Shown here: positions 17,359 to 26,278 of the stretch, piece after piece
Numbering within the stretch: position 1 is the first letter of the stretch
Layout of the letters: every line of letters begins with the position of its first letter
Origin: GCA-001735895 sp964651385
GTDB taxonomy: Bacteria > Pseudomonadota > Gammaproteobacteria > GCA-001735895
Length of the DNA: 64,000 bases
Assembly: GCA_964651385.1 (NCBI GenBank)
Contig: CAZYYM010000001.1
Coordinates: 1-64,000, forward strand
Direction: 5' to 3'
Program-made: the position numbers and the translations under genes
The notes under the pieces: model-generated
What the model was told of the DNA's origin: nothing
Databases searched by the model: none
Seen by the model: only the letters and a program-made list of their open reading frames with translations

Positions 17359-18065
17359 CCGGTTTGATATCCATCCATTAGCGCCTGCCAATCGTCTTCG
17401 TGGAAATGCAATGATTTCTGTTTGTCTATTTTCATCAACGAGCGTTGCAAGCGATACAAGGCCGACCATTGCCAGTTGTCGAGTCGTTTCATTCTTTGCC
17501 CCTTGTCAAAATCGATAATATAAACTTTAAAATCCTGGTCGATTAGTAAATTGTTAGCGTTCAGATCAGGGTGCCTAAATCCCATTTGTTGCATTTTTTT
17601 AATGATCATACCCAAATGATTCCAGATAATCTGATCAAGCCTGGAATGCTCCAGGTAGTGAGCCAGGGTTTGCGTGCCTTCTATAAAAGCTGTGATGATT
17701 GCAGCACGATAGACTAACCCTCTTTTCCAGACACAAGCGCCTAAGGGTTTGGTAACAGGTAAGCCCGCGTCACTGGCTTCACATAACAACCGCCATTCCC
17801 GCCAGGGACGAGATCTTTTTTTACCTAACCAGATATAGCTGTCAGTCGAAATATTGTAAATTAATCCACCTCTTATATATTGCTTTAATATGACAGGCTG
17901 ACCATTGAGGTCAAATTTTATGCTTCCGCCCCGCCCGCCTTCGACGACGCTATAACCAGATTTATCCAGCCAGTGATCCGGATCGAAATGCTGCCTTTCA
18001 AGTTTCTCTATAGCGTTTTCATCCTGCAGGATGTAGCATCTCGCGGACTCGTTTTTAAGATCCAT
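17352..18065 (-). CDS. kdkA: 3-deoxy-D-manno-octulosonic acid kinase
   Basis: ATP-dependent kinase that phosphorylates position 4 of Kdo in the LPS inner core, 237 residues. It is a small protein-kinase-like fold: GGRGGSIKFDLNGQPVILKQY is the nucleotide loop and lysine, HPDLNANNLLID carries the catalytic D and N (about residues 168-180), and IIDFDKGQ the metal-binding aspartate. KdkA normally occurs in organisms whose WaaA adds a single Kdo, so the convergent pairing with waaA predicts a phosphorylated mono-Kdo core. Its ATG sits inside a palindrome shared with the divergent heptosyltransferase gene. Confidence 0.92.
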   Translation of the reverse strand: MDLKNESARCYILQDENAIEKLERQHFDPDHWLDKSGYSVVEGGRGGSIKFDLNGQPVILKQYIRGGLIYNISTDSYIWLGKKRSRPWREWRLLCEASDAGLPVTKPLGACVWKRGLVYRAAIITAFIEGTQTLAHYLEHSRLDQIIWNHLGMIIKKMQQMGFRHPDLNANNLLIDQDFKVYIIDFDKGQRMKRLDNWQWSALYRLQRSLMKIDKQKSLHFHEDDWQALMDGYQTGS

Positions 18066-18076
18066 AGGTACCTATG
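18063..18076. promoter_or_regulatory. Perfect 14-bp palindrome carrying two divergent start codons
   Basis: CATAGGTACCTATG reads identically on both strands. Its left end is the kdkA ATG on the minus strand and its right end the GT9 gene ATG on the plus strand. The central AGGTACCT offers an AGG ribosome-binding element to both messages. Only 8 bases separate the two genes, so both promoters must lie inside the opposite coding sequence. Confidence 0.85.
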
Positions 18077-19120
18077 ATTAAATTTTCACAAGCGCCGAAA
18101 TCCCTGTGTATTTTCAGGCTGTCGGCGATTGGCGATGTCACCCATATTCTACCGGTTATTCACACGTTGAAGAAGGTTTGGCCGCAAACGGAAATAACCT
18201 GGATTATAGGTAAACTCGAATATCAACTGGTGAAATCATTGCCGGGTATCGAATTCATTGAATTTGGTAAGTCGGATGGCCTTAAGGCCTATAGTCAATT
18301 ACGCAATCAGTTAAAGGGCCGAAAATTTGACGTTTTGCTGATGATGCAAGTCGCCTTGCGAGCAAGCATAGCCAGTCTGTTGATACCCGCTAGATATAAA
18401 CTAGGCTTTGATCGACAACGAGCCGCTGACTTTCAGTGGTTATTTTCGAATTACCGAATCAGCGGCGATTATCGAGTGCACGTGCTCGAAGGTTTTTTTC
18501 AGTTTCTTCGAACAATGGGGATCGAAAAGCACCTGTACGATTGGAATTTACCGATATCACCGGAGGATATTAACCATATCGAAAAAATGCATCTCAATTC
18601 ACCTTATGTGGTGATCAATCCCTGTAGCAGTGCGCGGCGAAATAACTGGAGAAACTGGCCTGCGGCACGTTACGCAGAAATTATTGATTATTTGAGTTCA
18701 AAGAATTTCCAGATCGTTCTGAGCGGCGGGACTTCTCGGCAGGAGGTAAAATTTGGTCAATCGATATCCAGTCAATGCCAGTCAAAGGTAGTCGACCTGA
18801 TAGGGCTAACTTCTCTCGGCGAGTTACTGGTTTTGTTACAGAATGCCAGCTTTGTGATTGCACCCGATACCGGCCCGGCACATATGGCGACTATCGTGGA
18901 TACACCGGTTATCGGCCTTTTTGCCAGTAGTAATCCGCTACGCACGGGGCCCTATAAAAGTCAGCAAATACTGGTGAACCGATACGAGGATGCCTTGCGT
19001 CAGTATAATCATAAAAACCTCGAAGAAGCGACCTGGGGTGAAAGAGTTCGAAATCCTGGAGTAATGAACCTGATTAGCGTTGATGATGTAGTACAGAACA
19101 TCGACAAATTACTCTCCTAA
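18074..19120 (+). CDS. GT9-family LPS heptosyltransferase
   Basis: A 348-residue GT-B glycosyltransferase of family 9, probably an inner-core ADP-heptose:LPS heptosyltransferase. Evidence is the N-terminal IFRLSAIGDVTHILPVIHTL (about 12-32), VVINPCSSARRNNWRNWP at the start of the C-terminal domain, and PDTGPAHMATIVDTPVIGLF near residue 265, the donor-binding motif of WaaC/WaaF. It is divergent from kdkA and followed 30 bases later by the ligase-type gene. A second GT9 protein is encoded at 21788. Which of the two is heptosyltransferase I or II cannot be decided from sequence alone. Confidence 0.87.
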   Translation: MIKFSQAPKSLCIFRLSAIGDVTHILPVIHTLKKVWPQTEITWIIGKLEYQLVKSLPGIEFIEFGKSDGLKAYSQLRNQLKGRKFDVLLMMQVALRASIASLLIPARYKLGFDRQRAADFQWLFSNYRISGDYRVHVLEGFFQFLRTMGIEKHLYDWNLPISPEDINHIEKMHLNSPYVVINPCSSARRNNWRNWPAARYAEIIDYLSSKNFQIVLSGGTSRQEVKFGQSISSQCQSKVVDLIGLTSLGELLVLLQNASFVIAPDTGPAHMATIVDTPVIGLFASSNPLRTGPYKSQQILVNRYEDALRQYNHKNLEEATWGERVRNPGVMNLISVDDVVQNIDKLLS

Positions 19121-19150
19121 ACTCCAGACTACAGGCTGGAATATTTCTAT

Positions 19151-20422
19151 ATGCTTCAATTTAGTCGATTTATTAATTTTGCAGCACTGCTTTTACTGCC
19201 TATTTCCATGGTAGTCATTAATAACGTGGGCGGGCTCGTTTTTGTTATTCTGTTAGCAACCGGGTTAATTATTATTATCCGCGGAGGAATGAATGAGGTT
19301 AGCTTTAGCGCTAAAGAGCTGGCCTTTTTTTTCTCACTAACGCTAATTGTTGTTACCGGGGCAATATCTGCAATGGTCAACGGCGTGGAGCTGGGCAAAA
19401 TTGACCGCCTGATAATTTTACCCTGTGCTATCCCGATTTATGTTTTATTTAAGCGCTATCCAGTGAGTGAAGCTGCTTTGTGGATCGGGGCAGCTTCAGG
19501 CGCAATTATCGCCGCCATTGTGGCCATAATCGAAATTCTATTTTCCGCAGTTGAAATACGAGTAGGCGGCTCCACTAATCCTATTATGTTTGGAGATATT
19601 TCACTGGTCATGGGATTTATATCTCTCGCGGGCATGAGTTGGTTTTTCAAATTTAATCGGTATTTTTGTATTATTCCTCTGCTGGCTTTTATCTCCGGCG
19701 TACTGGCAAGTATATTATCATTGTCTCGAGGAGGCTGGCTGGCAATTCCTATAGTTTGTTTTTTGTTTTTTTCTTTTGCTTCGAAGCGACTTGGCTTTAA
19801 ACAAGTACTGCCATTATTAGCCATATTATTTGTCATCATTGGCTCAAGCATCTATGCACCGGGGCTCGATGTTAAAGACAAGGTGTTCAATAGAATTGAA
19901 AATACCGCGACCAATATATCCGGTTACCTCGAAAGCACATCGATTGACGACCCTTATCGATCCACTTCGGTAGGGCAGCGACTCGAAATGTGGAGAACGG
20001 CCTGGTTCATCTTTAAGGAAAATCCACTACTTGGTGTCGGTTGGGGCAGCTATAACGAGCACGCCAAAAAGTATGTTGATGACAAAATGGTTATCCCCGA
20101 GGTGGCTGATTATCCACATCCTCACAGCCAGTATTTGTCCGCTTTGGCAAAAGGCGGAGTGGCCGGTATTATTTCGCTTGCGGTTTTATTCGGTACATCA
20201 ACCTTATTTTTCTTTAGCGGGTTAGTTGCCCCGGCTTCGCATCAAAAATTGATCCGAATTTCCCTCGCAGGATTCATATTTACGTTTAGTTTTATTATTT
20301 TTGGACTGACTGAAGCCGTCTTAGAAAGATCCAGAATAATGATATTTTTTTCCTTTTACCTATGTATATTTATGGTTTTTTTTATGTCCGAAGAAACACC
20401 TGTTGACTCTTCTAAGAATTAA
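19151..20422 (+). CDS. O-antigen ligase / Wzy-type polytopic membrane protein
   Basis: A 423-residue integral membrane protein with about eleven hydrophobic segments. The large periplasmic loop contains SVGQRLEMWRTAW and NPLLGVGWGSYNEH, which are hallmarks of the Wzy_C domain of O-antigen ligases (WaaL) and polymerases, including the arginine and a later histidine (DYPHPHSQYL). WaaL joins undecaprenyl-linked glycans to lipid A-core. Its setting in an LPS core cluster favours ligase over polymerase. No O-antigen synthesis genes are in the window, so the glycan it transfers is unknown. Confidence 0.82.
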   Translation: MLQFSRFINFAALLLLPISMVVINNVGGLVFVILLATGLIIIIRGGMNEVSFSAKELAFFFSLTLIVVTGAISAMVNGVELGKIDRLIILPCAIPIYVLFKRYPVSEAALWIGAASGAIIAAIVAIIEILFSAVEIRVGGSTNPIMFGDISLVMGFISLAGMSWFFKFNRYFCIIPLLAFISGVLASILSLSRGGWLAIPIVCFLFFSFASKRLGFKQVLPLLAILFVIIGSSIYAPGLDVKDKVFNRIENTATNISGYLESTSIDDPYRSTSVGQRLEMWRTAWFIFKENPLLGVGWGSYNEHAKKYVDDKMVIPEVADYPHPHSQYLSALAKGGVAGIISLAVLFGTSTLFFFSGLVAPASHQKLIRISLAGFIFTFSFIIFGLTEAVLERSRIMIFFSFYLCIFMVFFMSEETPVDSSKN

Positions 20423-20468
20423 ATTGCTATCGATATGTCGGGAATGCTTCTAACCATGGAATCGTTTA

Positions 20469-21518
20469 TTACCGCTTCCAGTACCCTAATTTTTTTCGAA
20501 ACTTTATGTTTTTTATTACATTTAAGGGTTTTTCCTTTTTAAGTGGCATTTCTCCAGAAAGAATCGATTCAATAGCTTTTATAACCCGTGCCGATGATTC
20601 CCCATCGGTATAAGGATGTGTAATTTCGTTATATTTCTGGATATTTAACATTAGTTTCTGAGGTCGGGAAATCGCAATGCCGATAGATTTCTCGAGGTCT
20701 ATCGCATTATTTATATGTATTAAATAGTTATCGGGATTAATATTATTGACCGATATGACTGGTTTATTCTGGACGATGAACATAGTGATAGCCGACGATG
20801 TATCTCCAACCATAATATCCGATTCCTGCAATATCGGAATCATGTTGTCTGTTTCTCTATAGATTAAATTCTCATTTTGAATCGATTTATACCGGTCAAT
20901 GGTTTCAACCTTCGACTTTGGGTGTAATGAGACTATCCATTTCCATCGATTGGTCCGACTTAATCGTTTGACTTCTGGAAATAAATACGCCGCCTGAGTC
21001 AATTTTCTGGTAAAGGTAGACCCCAGAAATATGACAGGTTGCCTGCTTTCTCGAGTGAATGCTTTTTCTTTAAATAAGGGATCAAGTGCCGGCCATCCTG
21101 TTTCAATTACATTAAAGTAATTATATTGTTCCTTTAGCTTCTTGAATGGTTGGGTAGTGCTGGGGCCCTGGGTGCAATATAAATCATAGCAGCCACGAAT
21201 TTTAAAGTGGTCATTGTTGCCTCTACTATCAAGCTTTCCGGCATCAAAACCATGGAATACACAGACCTTAAGTCCGGGTATGAATGTCGGAATATTGTTT
21301 GCCGTGCCAATAACGATATCAGGTGCATAAATATTTATTTGGTCGATCGTATCAACTACTTTTTCAGCCAGTGTAAAATAATTGCGGTTAACTGCCTTGC
21401 CTTCTACAAACCAGAAAACCTCGTCTCCGCTGGCTATTACTTTTTCCTGTAAAGGCCTTAAAATTGCAAAGCTATAATCCTGAGATATGTAGAACAGGTA
21501 TTTTTTAGACTGCTTCAC
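20469..21518 (-). CDS. CDP-glycerol glycerophosphotransferase-like protein
   Basis: A 349-residue cytoplasmic GT-B-like protein. CVFHGFDAGKL, TGWPALDPLF, VIFLGSTFT, SLHPKSK and VGDTSSAITMFIVQNKPVI match the layout of the Glyphos_transf family (TagB/TagF-like), which move glycerol phosphate or ribitol phosphate from CDP donors. A related alternative is the UDP-N-acetylglucosamine 2-epimerase-like fold. It is preceded by a 60-residue frame 9 bases upstream. In this LPS-core neighbourhood the inferred role is adding a phospho-polyol or sugar to the core or a capsule precursor; the substrate is not known. Confidence 0.75.
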   Translation of the reverse strand: MKQSKKYLFYISQDYSFAILRPLQEKVIASGDEVFWFVEGKAVNRNYFTLAEKVVDTIDQINIYAPDIVIGTANNIPTFIPGLKVCVFHGFDAGKLDSRGNNDHFKIRGCYDLYCTQGPSTTQPFKKLKEQYNYFNVIETGWPALDPLFKEKAFTRESRQPVIFLGSTFTRKLTQAAYLFPEVKRLSRTNRWKWIVSLHPKSKVETIDRYKSIQNENLIYRETDNMIPILQESDIMVGDTSSAITMFIVQNKPVISVNNINPDNYLIHINNAIDLEKSIGIAISRPQKLMLNIQKYNEITHPYTDGESSARVIKAIESILSGEMPLKKEKPLNVIKNIKFRKKLGYWKR

Positions 21519-21527
21519 AGTAACATC

Positions 21528-21710
21528 CTATGCTTCACCGCCGGTAGGTAACGCTCGCTCGTATTCTTTCCTGGAATGATGGCAGCTATTGAATCGATCT
21601 ATCATGTATTTTTCTAAATATTCGGGGTGTAAGGATAGGGTGAAATAATATTCGGTTAATCTATTCAACTCTTCGGGATTAATTTTACATGAGTCTTTAT
21701 AATCAGCCAA
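21528..21710 (-). CDS. Small protein of unknown function, 60 aa, TTG start
   Basis: A TTG-started frame with AAGGT five bases upstream, ending 9 bases before the glycerophosphotransferase-like gene, so it is probably cotranscribed. The sequence is polar and tyrosine-rich (EELNRLTEYYFTLSLHPEYLEKY) and then CHHSRKEYERALP, with no signal peptide or membrane segment. The regular helical look and good ribosome-binding site support a real gene. I do not recognise the family. Confidence 0.6.
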   Translation of the reverse strand: MADYKDSCKINPEELNRLTEYYFTLSLHPEYLEKYMIDRFNSCHHSRKEYERALPTGGEA

Positions 21711-21787
21711 AAATTACCTTATTTGGCCTTGACAGGTAAAACAGAGAAGGGAGCATTTTAACCCTATCAACCACCCGTTAGTTAGTT

Positions 21788-22921
21788 ATGAAATTTTTAA
21801 TACTGCAGACACACGACATTGGTGACGTCTTAATCTCCACAGCCCTTTGCGATGCGTTGAAACTCGCTTATCCACAGGCCGAGATCGATTTTTTTAGTGA
21901 AGATCGCTGCGCCGGCGTTGTAGAAGGAAATCCAAATGTCAATGAAATCATCCTGCTCAATAAGAGTCGGCGGAACAGCCTCCGCTACGTACTGGGCTTA
22001 CTCAAATATGTCCGCTCAAAAAAATATGACTGTATTCTCAATGTACAGGGTCAGGCAGTCGGGTTGTTAATTTGCCTGTTTTCGAGATCATCTCGCAGAA
22101 TTGGATATAACAAATTACCCTGGCGTCTTGCCCATACCGATAATGTAGATCTACCCTGGTGGCTGATGGCAAAAACTGGCCATACGGACTATCCGGCATC
22201 ACAAAATAAATCAGGACTCGGTCATACCATCGACCGTCGGTTTAATTTCTTGTCGCTATTGTCAAAAGACATCAAAAGCCAGCCTTTTAAACTTTGGCTA
22301 AGTGAATCAGAACTGGCAGCCGGCAAAGATATCCTGATATCAGCAGGCTTGGATACAGGCAAGCCGATTATTGCCTTTGGCATCAATGCCCAGCACAGCT
22401 TCAAACGCTGGCCGATTGAACATTTCGCCGAAATCGCGTCCTGGCTTATAACGCGATATAACGTTCAGTTATATGTCTATTTCGGGCCCGGGGAGGCAGC
22501 CTATACCAAAAAATTAAAATATCTTTTGCCCGAAACGAAGCACCATTTGATTTTCGACGATGTTCGGACAAAAAGCATCCGCGAACTGGCCCAGGTATTA
22601 CACCACTGCACCCTGTATGTCGGTAACGAAACGGGTCCCAGGCATATCGCGCAGGCATTAAATGTTCCCGCTTTTGCGGTAGTATCTCCGTCGAGTAACC
22701 GATGGGGCTGGATACCCTGGGATAATCCACATTACCGGGCAGTTGATACAGGAGATGCTCTGGGCATATCGAATACCGAGTGGCTTGCTATTCGCGGCAA
22801 GTTAAGCAAAGGTGTAAATGATGCGGAATGGTTTGAGCGAATAAAACCGGATTTTGTAGTCGTGCGATTGAGCGCGATGATTGACGAACTGGCGCTATTC
22901 GAGAGAGTTGACGGTAACTAG
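21788..22921 (+). CDS. GT9-family LPS heptosyltransferase (second copy)
   Basis: A 377-residue GT9 glycosyltransferase. The N-terminus KFLILQTHDIGDVLISTALCDAL (shown in part), AFGINAQHSFKRWPIEHFAEIA in the middle and YVGNETGPRHIAQALNVPAFAVV in the donor domain are family signatures. The donor motif reads NETGPRH where WaaC/WaaF usually have DTGPMH, a modest deviation also seen in other core transferases. It is divergent from the 60-residue gene and convergent with hldD, which helps make its likely donor, ADP-L-glycero-D-manno-heptose. The acceptor is not known. Confidence 0.85.
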   Translation: MKFLILQTHDIGDVLISTALCDALKLAYPQAEIDFFSEDRCAGVVEGNPNVNEIILLNKSRRNSLRYVLGLLKYVRSKKYDCILNVQGQAVGLLICLFSRSSRRIGYNKLPWRLAHTDNVDLPWWLMAKTGHTDYPASQNKSGLGHTIDRRFNFLSLLSKDIKSQPFKLWLSESELAAGKDILISAGLDTGKPIIAFGINAQHSFKRWPIEHFAEIASWLITRYNVQLYVYFGPGEAAYTKKLKYLLPETKHHLIFDDVRTKSIRELAQVLHHCTLYVGNETGPRHIAQALNVPAFAVVSPSSNRWGWIPWDNPHYRAVDTGDALGISNTEWLAIRGKLSKGVNDAEWFERIKPDFVVVRLSAMIDELALFERVDGN

Positions 22922-22924
22922 CAG

Positions 22925-23860
22925 TCAATTCAAGTTATCCATGTATTCCGGCACCGCTTCTTCAACCATCTTGAATGGATGGGTGTAACCTGCCGATCGT
23001 AATCTCATTATATCGGCCTCTGTGAAACTTTGATAAGCCCCTTTCAATGCGTCAGGAAAGGGGATGTATTCGATCACCCCTTTTTGGTGGTATTCAATCA
23101 CCGCGTTCGCAACATCATTAAATGTCCGGCTTTGGCCCGTTCCGCAGTTGAATATATCACTAATACCCGGATTCTCCCACAGCCACAAATTAACATTTAC
23201 GACATCCTCGATGTACACAAAATCACGTTGCTGACCACCATCCGGGTATCCGTCATAACCGTCAAACAATCGGCACCGGCCGGTCTCTTTTATCTGGTTA
23301 TTGAAATGAAAGGCAACGCTGGCCATCCCACCCTTATGTTGCTCCCGTGGGCCATACACATTGAAATAACGCAAGCCTGCCACCTGGGATTGAGTATCAC
23401 CCAGTCGACGGACATACTGATCAAATAAAAATTTAGAATAGGCGTAGACATTCAGAGGCTTTTCGGACGATACATCCTCCACAAAAACATTACTTCCACC
23501 ATAAACTGAGGCCGAAGAAGCATAGATATACTGGGTACTATTCTTCAAACAGAAGTGGAGCAGTTTTTTTGAGAATTCATAATTATTTTCCATCATAAAA
23601 CGTCCATCCCATTCCGTCGTCTCGGAACAGGCACCCTGATGGAAAATGACATCAATCTTACCGTTGTACTCGCCATTTTGAATGGCAGTTAGAAACCGAT
23701 CCTTGTCCACATAATCCATGATATTACAATCGGCTAGATTAAATATCTTTTTACCGTCGGTGAGGTCATCGACCGCGAGTACATCACTATGCCCACGATC
23801 ATTCAGCGCCTTAACAATATTGCTACCAATAAATCCGGCTGCGCCGGTGACCACGATCAT
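22925..23860 (-). CDS. hldD: ADP-L-glycero-D-manno-heptose 6-epimerase
   Basis: Last step of ADP-heptose synthesis, 311 residues from the ATG at 23858-23860. That start gives an immediate Rossmann loop (MIVVTGAAGFIGSNIVKAL) and has AAAGGT upstream; a longer frame to 23908 overlaps hldE and adds residues before the domain. The short-chain dehydrogenase active-site pair appears as YIYASSASVYGG and the YxxxK of NVYAYSKFLFD. GLRYFNVYGPRE and DGGQQRDFVYIEDV are HldD-typical. It begins two bases after the hldE stop, so the two are cotranslated. Confidence 0.95.
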   Translation of the reverse strand: MIVVTGAAGFIGSNIVKALNDRGHSDVLAVDDLTDGKKIFNLADCNIMDYVDKDRFLTAIQNGEYNGKIDVIFHQGACSETTEWDGRFMMENNYEFSKKLLHFCLKNSTQYIYASSASVYGGSNVFVEDVSSEKPLNVYAYSKFLFDQYVRRLGDTQSQVAGLRYFNVYGPREQHKGGMASVAFHFNNQIKETGRCRLFDGYDGYPDGGQQRDFVYIEDVVNVNLWLWENPGISDIFNCGTGQSRTFNDVANAVIEYHQKGVIEYIPFPDALKGAYQSFTEADIMRLRSAGYTHPFKMVEEAVPEYMDNLN

Positions 23861-23862
23861 AG

Positions 23863-25290
23863 CTAAACCTTTTTCCTGATGGAGTTTATAACGGCGGTTG
23901 TCGAACAACCATCGACGAAATCCAGAATCTGCACGTCCCCACCGTTTTTTATTACCGCCTGACTGCCTGCAATTTGATCGATCCGGTAATCACCTCCTTT
24001 AACCAGTATATCCGGTAAGCAGGCCTCGATCAGTCGCTCTGGGGTATCTTCAGCGAAGGAAACCACCCAGTCTATACTTTCCAGTGCAGATAACACCGCC
24101 ATGCGTTGCATGACGTCATTGATTGGACGTTCGGGTCCCTTCAGGCGTTTAACCGAAACATCTGAATTAACCGCAACAATCAGGCGATCACCGAGCTCGG
24201 CGGCCTGCGCCAGGTAGGCCACATGACCTGTATGTAAAATATCAAAGCAGCCGTTTGTCATGACAATTTTCTCGCCTGCCGCCTTAGCCTCTCTGATCGA
24301 TTCAACTAACCTGGTTTCATCAATAACCCCTCTTTTTAAAGGTGTATGTCGTAACATTTCAGCCTGTATGCCCTTGATACTGGCGGTTGCAGTGCCCATT
24401 ATTCCTACTACAATTCCAGCACACAGGTTAGCCAGCTGGGTTGCTTCGACAAGGCTACATCCAGCCGCCAGTGACGTCGCCAGTGTACCAATTACCGTAT
24501 CGCCAGCGCCTGTAACATCGTAAACTTCCCGTGCGCGTGTTGCCTGGACAAACGGTTCCTCACCTCGCTGAAACAAAACCATACCTTTTTCGCTTCGGGT
24601 CACAACCAGAGCATCCAGATTTAACTCACTGCGAAGCTGCTCACCTTTTGTCATGAAAACAGATTCGGACCCGCAGACACCGACGACATTTTCAAACTCT
24701 GCCTGATTGGGTGTTATTAAACTGGCATTCTGATAGATCGAGAAATCACTACCCTTGGGGTCTGCCAATACTCGTTTTCCGGCTTGCCGTGCGATCTGTA
24801 TCATTTCTGGCGCATCGCAAAGCGAGCCCTTTCCATAATCGGATAATACGACGACATCACAGCCCTCTAACAACCGTTGAAAATTAGCAACCATCTGTTC
24901 ACTGTCGGCCTGCGAAAATTCGTCTTCAAAATCAAGCCGAATCAATTGTTGATTGCGACTCATGACACGTAACTTGGTTATAGTATTGCGGCCTTGCAGG
25001 TTGGTTAAATGGCACTTCACACTAGCGTCGGATAATACGTTTTCCACTATAGATGCCGGTTCGTCTGTACCCACCAATGCCTGTAAATTTACCAAGCCAC
25101 CTAATGCTGCAATATTCAACGCTACGTTGCCGGCACCACCGGCGCGATGTTCTATCGCGTCGACTTTTACTACCGGAACCGGGGCTTCGGGAGAAATTCG
25201 AGAGGTTCCTCCGTGCCAGTACTGATCCAGCATCAGGTCACCTACCACAAGCACCTGACCGCTTTTAAAATCAGGGAGTTGTATTTTCAT
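23863..25290 (-). CDS. hldE: Bifunctional heptose-7-phosphate kinase / heptose-1-phosphate adenylyltransferase
   Basis: A 475-residue fusion that makes ADP-D-glycero-D-manno-heptose. Residues 1 to about 320 form a PfkB-type kinase with VGDLMLDQYWHGGTSRISPE, RAGGAGNVALNIAALG and the anion-hole motif YDVTGAGDTVIGTLA. Residues from about 345 form a nucleotidyltransferase with TNGCFDILHTGHVAYL and RLIVAVNSDVSVKRLKG. Both sites look intact, and the fused form is typical of Gammaproteobacteria. It is followed directly by hldD, and its first bases overlap a 49-codon upstream frame. Confidence 0.96.
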   Translation of the reverse strand: MKIQLPDFKSGQVLVVGDLMLDQYWHGGTSRISPEAPVPVVKVDAIEHRAGGAGNVALNIAALGGLVNLQALVGTDEPASIVENVLSDASVKCHLTNLQGRNTITKLRVMSRNQQLIRLDFEDEFSQADSEQMVANFQRLLEGCDVVVLSDYGKGSLCDAPEMIQIARQAGKRVLADPKGSDFSIYQNASLITPNQAEFENVVGVCGSESVFMTKGEQLRSELNLDALVVTRSEKGMVLFQRGEEPFVQATRAREVYDVTGAGDTVIGTLATSLAAGCSLVEATQLANLCAGIVVGIMGTATASIKGIQAEMLRHTPLKRGVIDETRLVESIREAKAAGEKIVMTNGCFDILHTGHVAYLAQAAELGDRLIVAVNSDVSVKRLKGPERPINDVMQRMAVLSALESIDWVVSFAEDTPERLIEACLPDILVKGGDYRIDQIAGSQAVIKNGGDVQILDFVDGCSTTAVINSIRKKV

Positions 25291-25420
25291 ATCCGTTCTT
25301 CAGGTGATCTAACCAGAATTTGAAATCGTAGCTCATGACCGTGTATTTAACCATATATTTCCAACAGCTAGCCCTTATCTCCGCCAGATACAGCGGTATT
25401 TTAAGATTGGCGAAAATCAT
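25271..25420 (-). CDS. Possible 49-aa small protein between the GDPD-like gene and hldE
   Basis: An ATG at 25418-25420 overlaps the stop of the GDPD-like gene by one base (TAATG), with AGG four bases upstream. The frame then stays open for 49 codons and ends 20 bases inside hldE. It therefore fills the gap exactly, with stop-start coupling on one side and overlap on the other. The peptide starts MIFANLKIPLYLAEIRASCW and ends HLKNGYENTTP; the middle is aromatic and lysine-rich. No family is recognised. It could be a real small protein, a coupling peptide that carries ribosomes towards hldE, or chance. Confidence 0.4.
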   Translation of the reverse strand: MIFANLKIPLYLAEIRASCWKYMVKYTVMSYDFKFWLDHLKNGYENTTP

Positions 25421-26232
25421 TAACCTGTTGTCATGCGCTTATGGTGGAAATTAACACTTTGATTGTTACCCACAATAAATGCCTTGACAGAATGAATCGA
25501 CAGCAGCTCATCCACCAGGTCTTCATCAACCGGCACATGGTAAAGAAACACTGGAATTCTCCCTAATCGTTTGCGACTTTTTTTTCCGTACACCGGATTA
25601 CCTAACTCTCCATACTCCATCCCCATAACAGTATGATTTCCGAAATAATAAAACATTTTATATATGCTAATCATGAAACCTGCGAACAAACAATTATCGG
25701 TAGCTGGGTGTGTATCAAAAATAGTGTGAAATCCGGCACGGCGAAACACGATTAAATTGGTTGGAGCTTCTCCTTCCACATAAATACGTTGGTGGAGATT
25801 ATTTCGCTTTGATATGGCTTTGAGACGTTGTACTGCAGCCGTTACCTCAGCGCCTTTCAAACGGCGTAGTTTTTTAAAATCAAGCCAAAAATAATGATCG
25901 TCTCCCAGGGCTTCAAACAACTCGCTTAAAGGCAATATTTTCCCATTTTTCAATTCATAAGGGTAATTGTGAGAAACAATGTAATCATTCATCTTTACAT
26001 CGTAAAAAACATCAACCTCTACACCCAAGGCGCCCTCGGAAAACGCATGTCCGATACTTTGAATCGAGTTTTCGTCGACACCATCGCCATAAATCCCCCT
26101 CGCGCTCCAGATTTTGCGATTATCATCGTAGCCAGCAGAAAAAGTAGTTCTTGCCAACCGGTAATCGATATATCGGCCAACCATTAGAAAACAAACTGCA
26201 CTGGTTAATAAAATATAAAAGATTATTTCCAC
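25420..26232 (-). CDS. Membrane-anchored GDPD/PI-PLC-like protein with altered catalytic motif
   Basis: A 270-residue protein with one N-terminal membrane segment (residues 2-20) and a TIM-barrel-like domain resembling glycerophosphodiester phosphodiesterases. Expected elements present are DENSIQSIGHAFSEGALGVEVDV (E and D metal ligands) and the second histidine in YIVSHNYP. The first catalytic histidine, normally in an HRG motif, is replaced: the segment reads SARGIYG. Classical phosphodiesterase activity is therefore doubtful. Residues 85 onwards (YFWLDFKKLRRLKGAE, YVEGEAPTNL) keep a barrel-like pattern. The family assignment is by pattern only. It is flanked by LtaS-like and heptose genes. 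Confidence 0.7.
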   Translation of the reverse strand: MEIIFYILLTSAVCFLMVGRYIDYRLARTTFSAGYDDNRKIWSARGIYGDGVDENSIQSIGHAFSEGALGVEVDVFYDVKMNDYIVSHNYPYELKNGKILPLSELFEALGDDHYFWLDFKKLRRLKGAEVTAAVQRLKAISKRNNLHQRIYVEGEAPTNLIVFRRAGFHTIFDTHPATDNCLFAGFMISIYKMFYYFGNHTVMGMEYGELGNPVYGKKSRKRLGRIPVFLYHVPVDEDLVDELLSIHSVKAFIVGNNQSVNFHHKRMTTG

Positions 26233-26278
26233 TATCTGGTTTAATCCCTTTCAGATTTATCGGGGTCGACTGGCCTGG

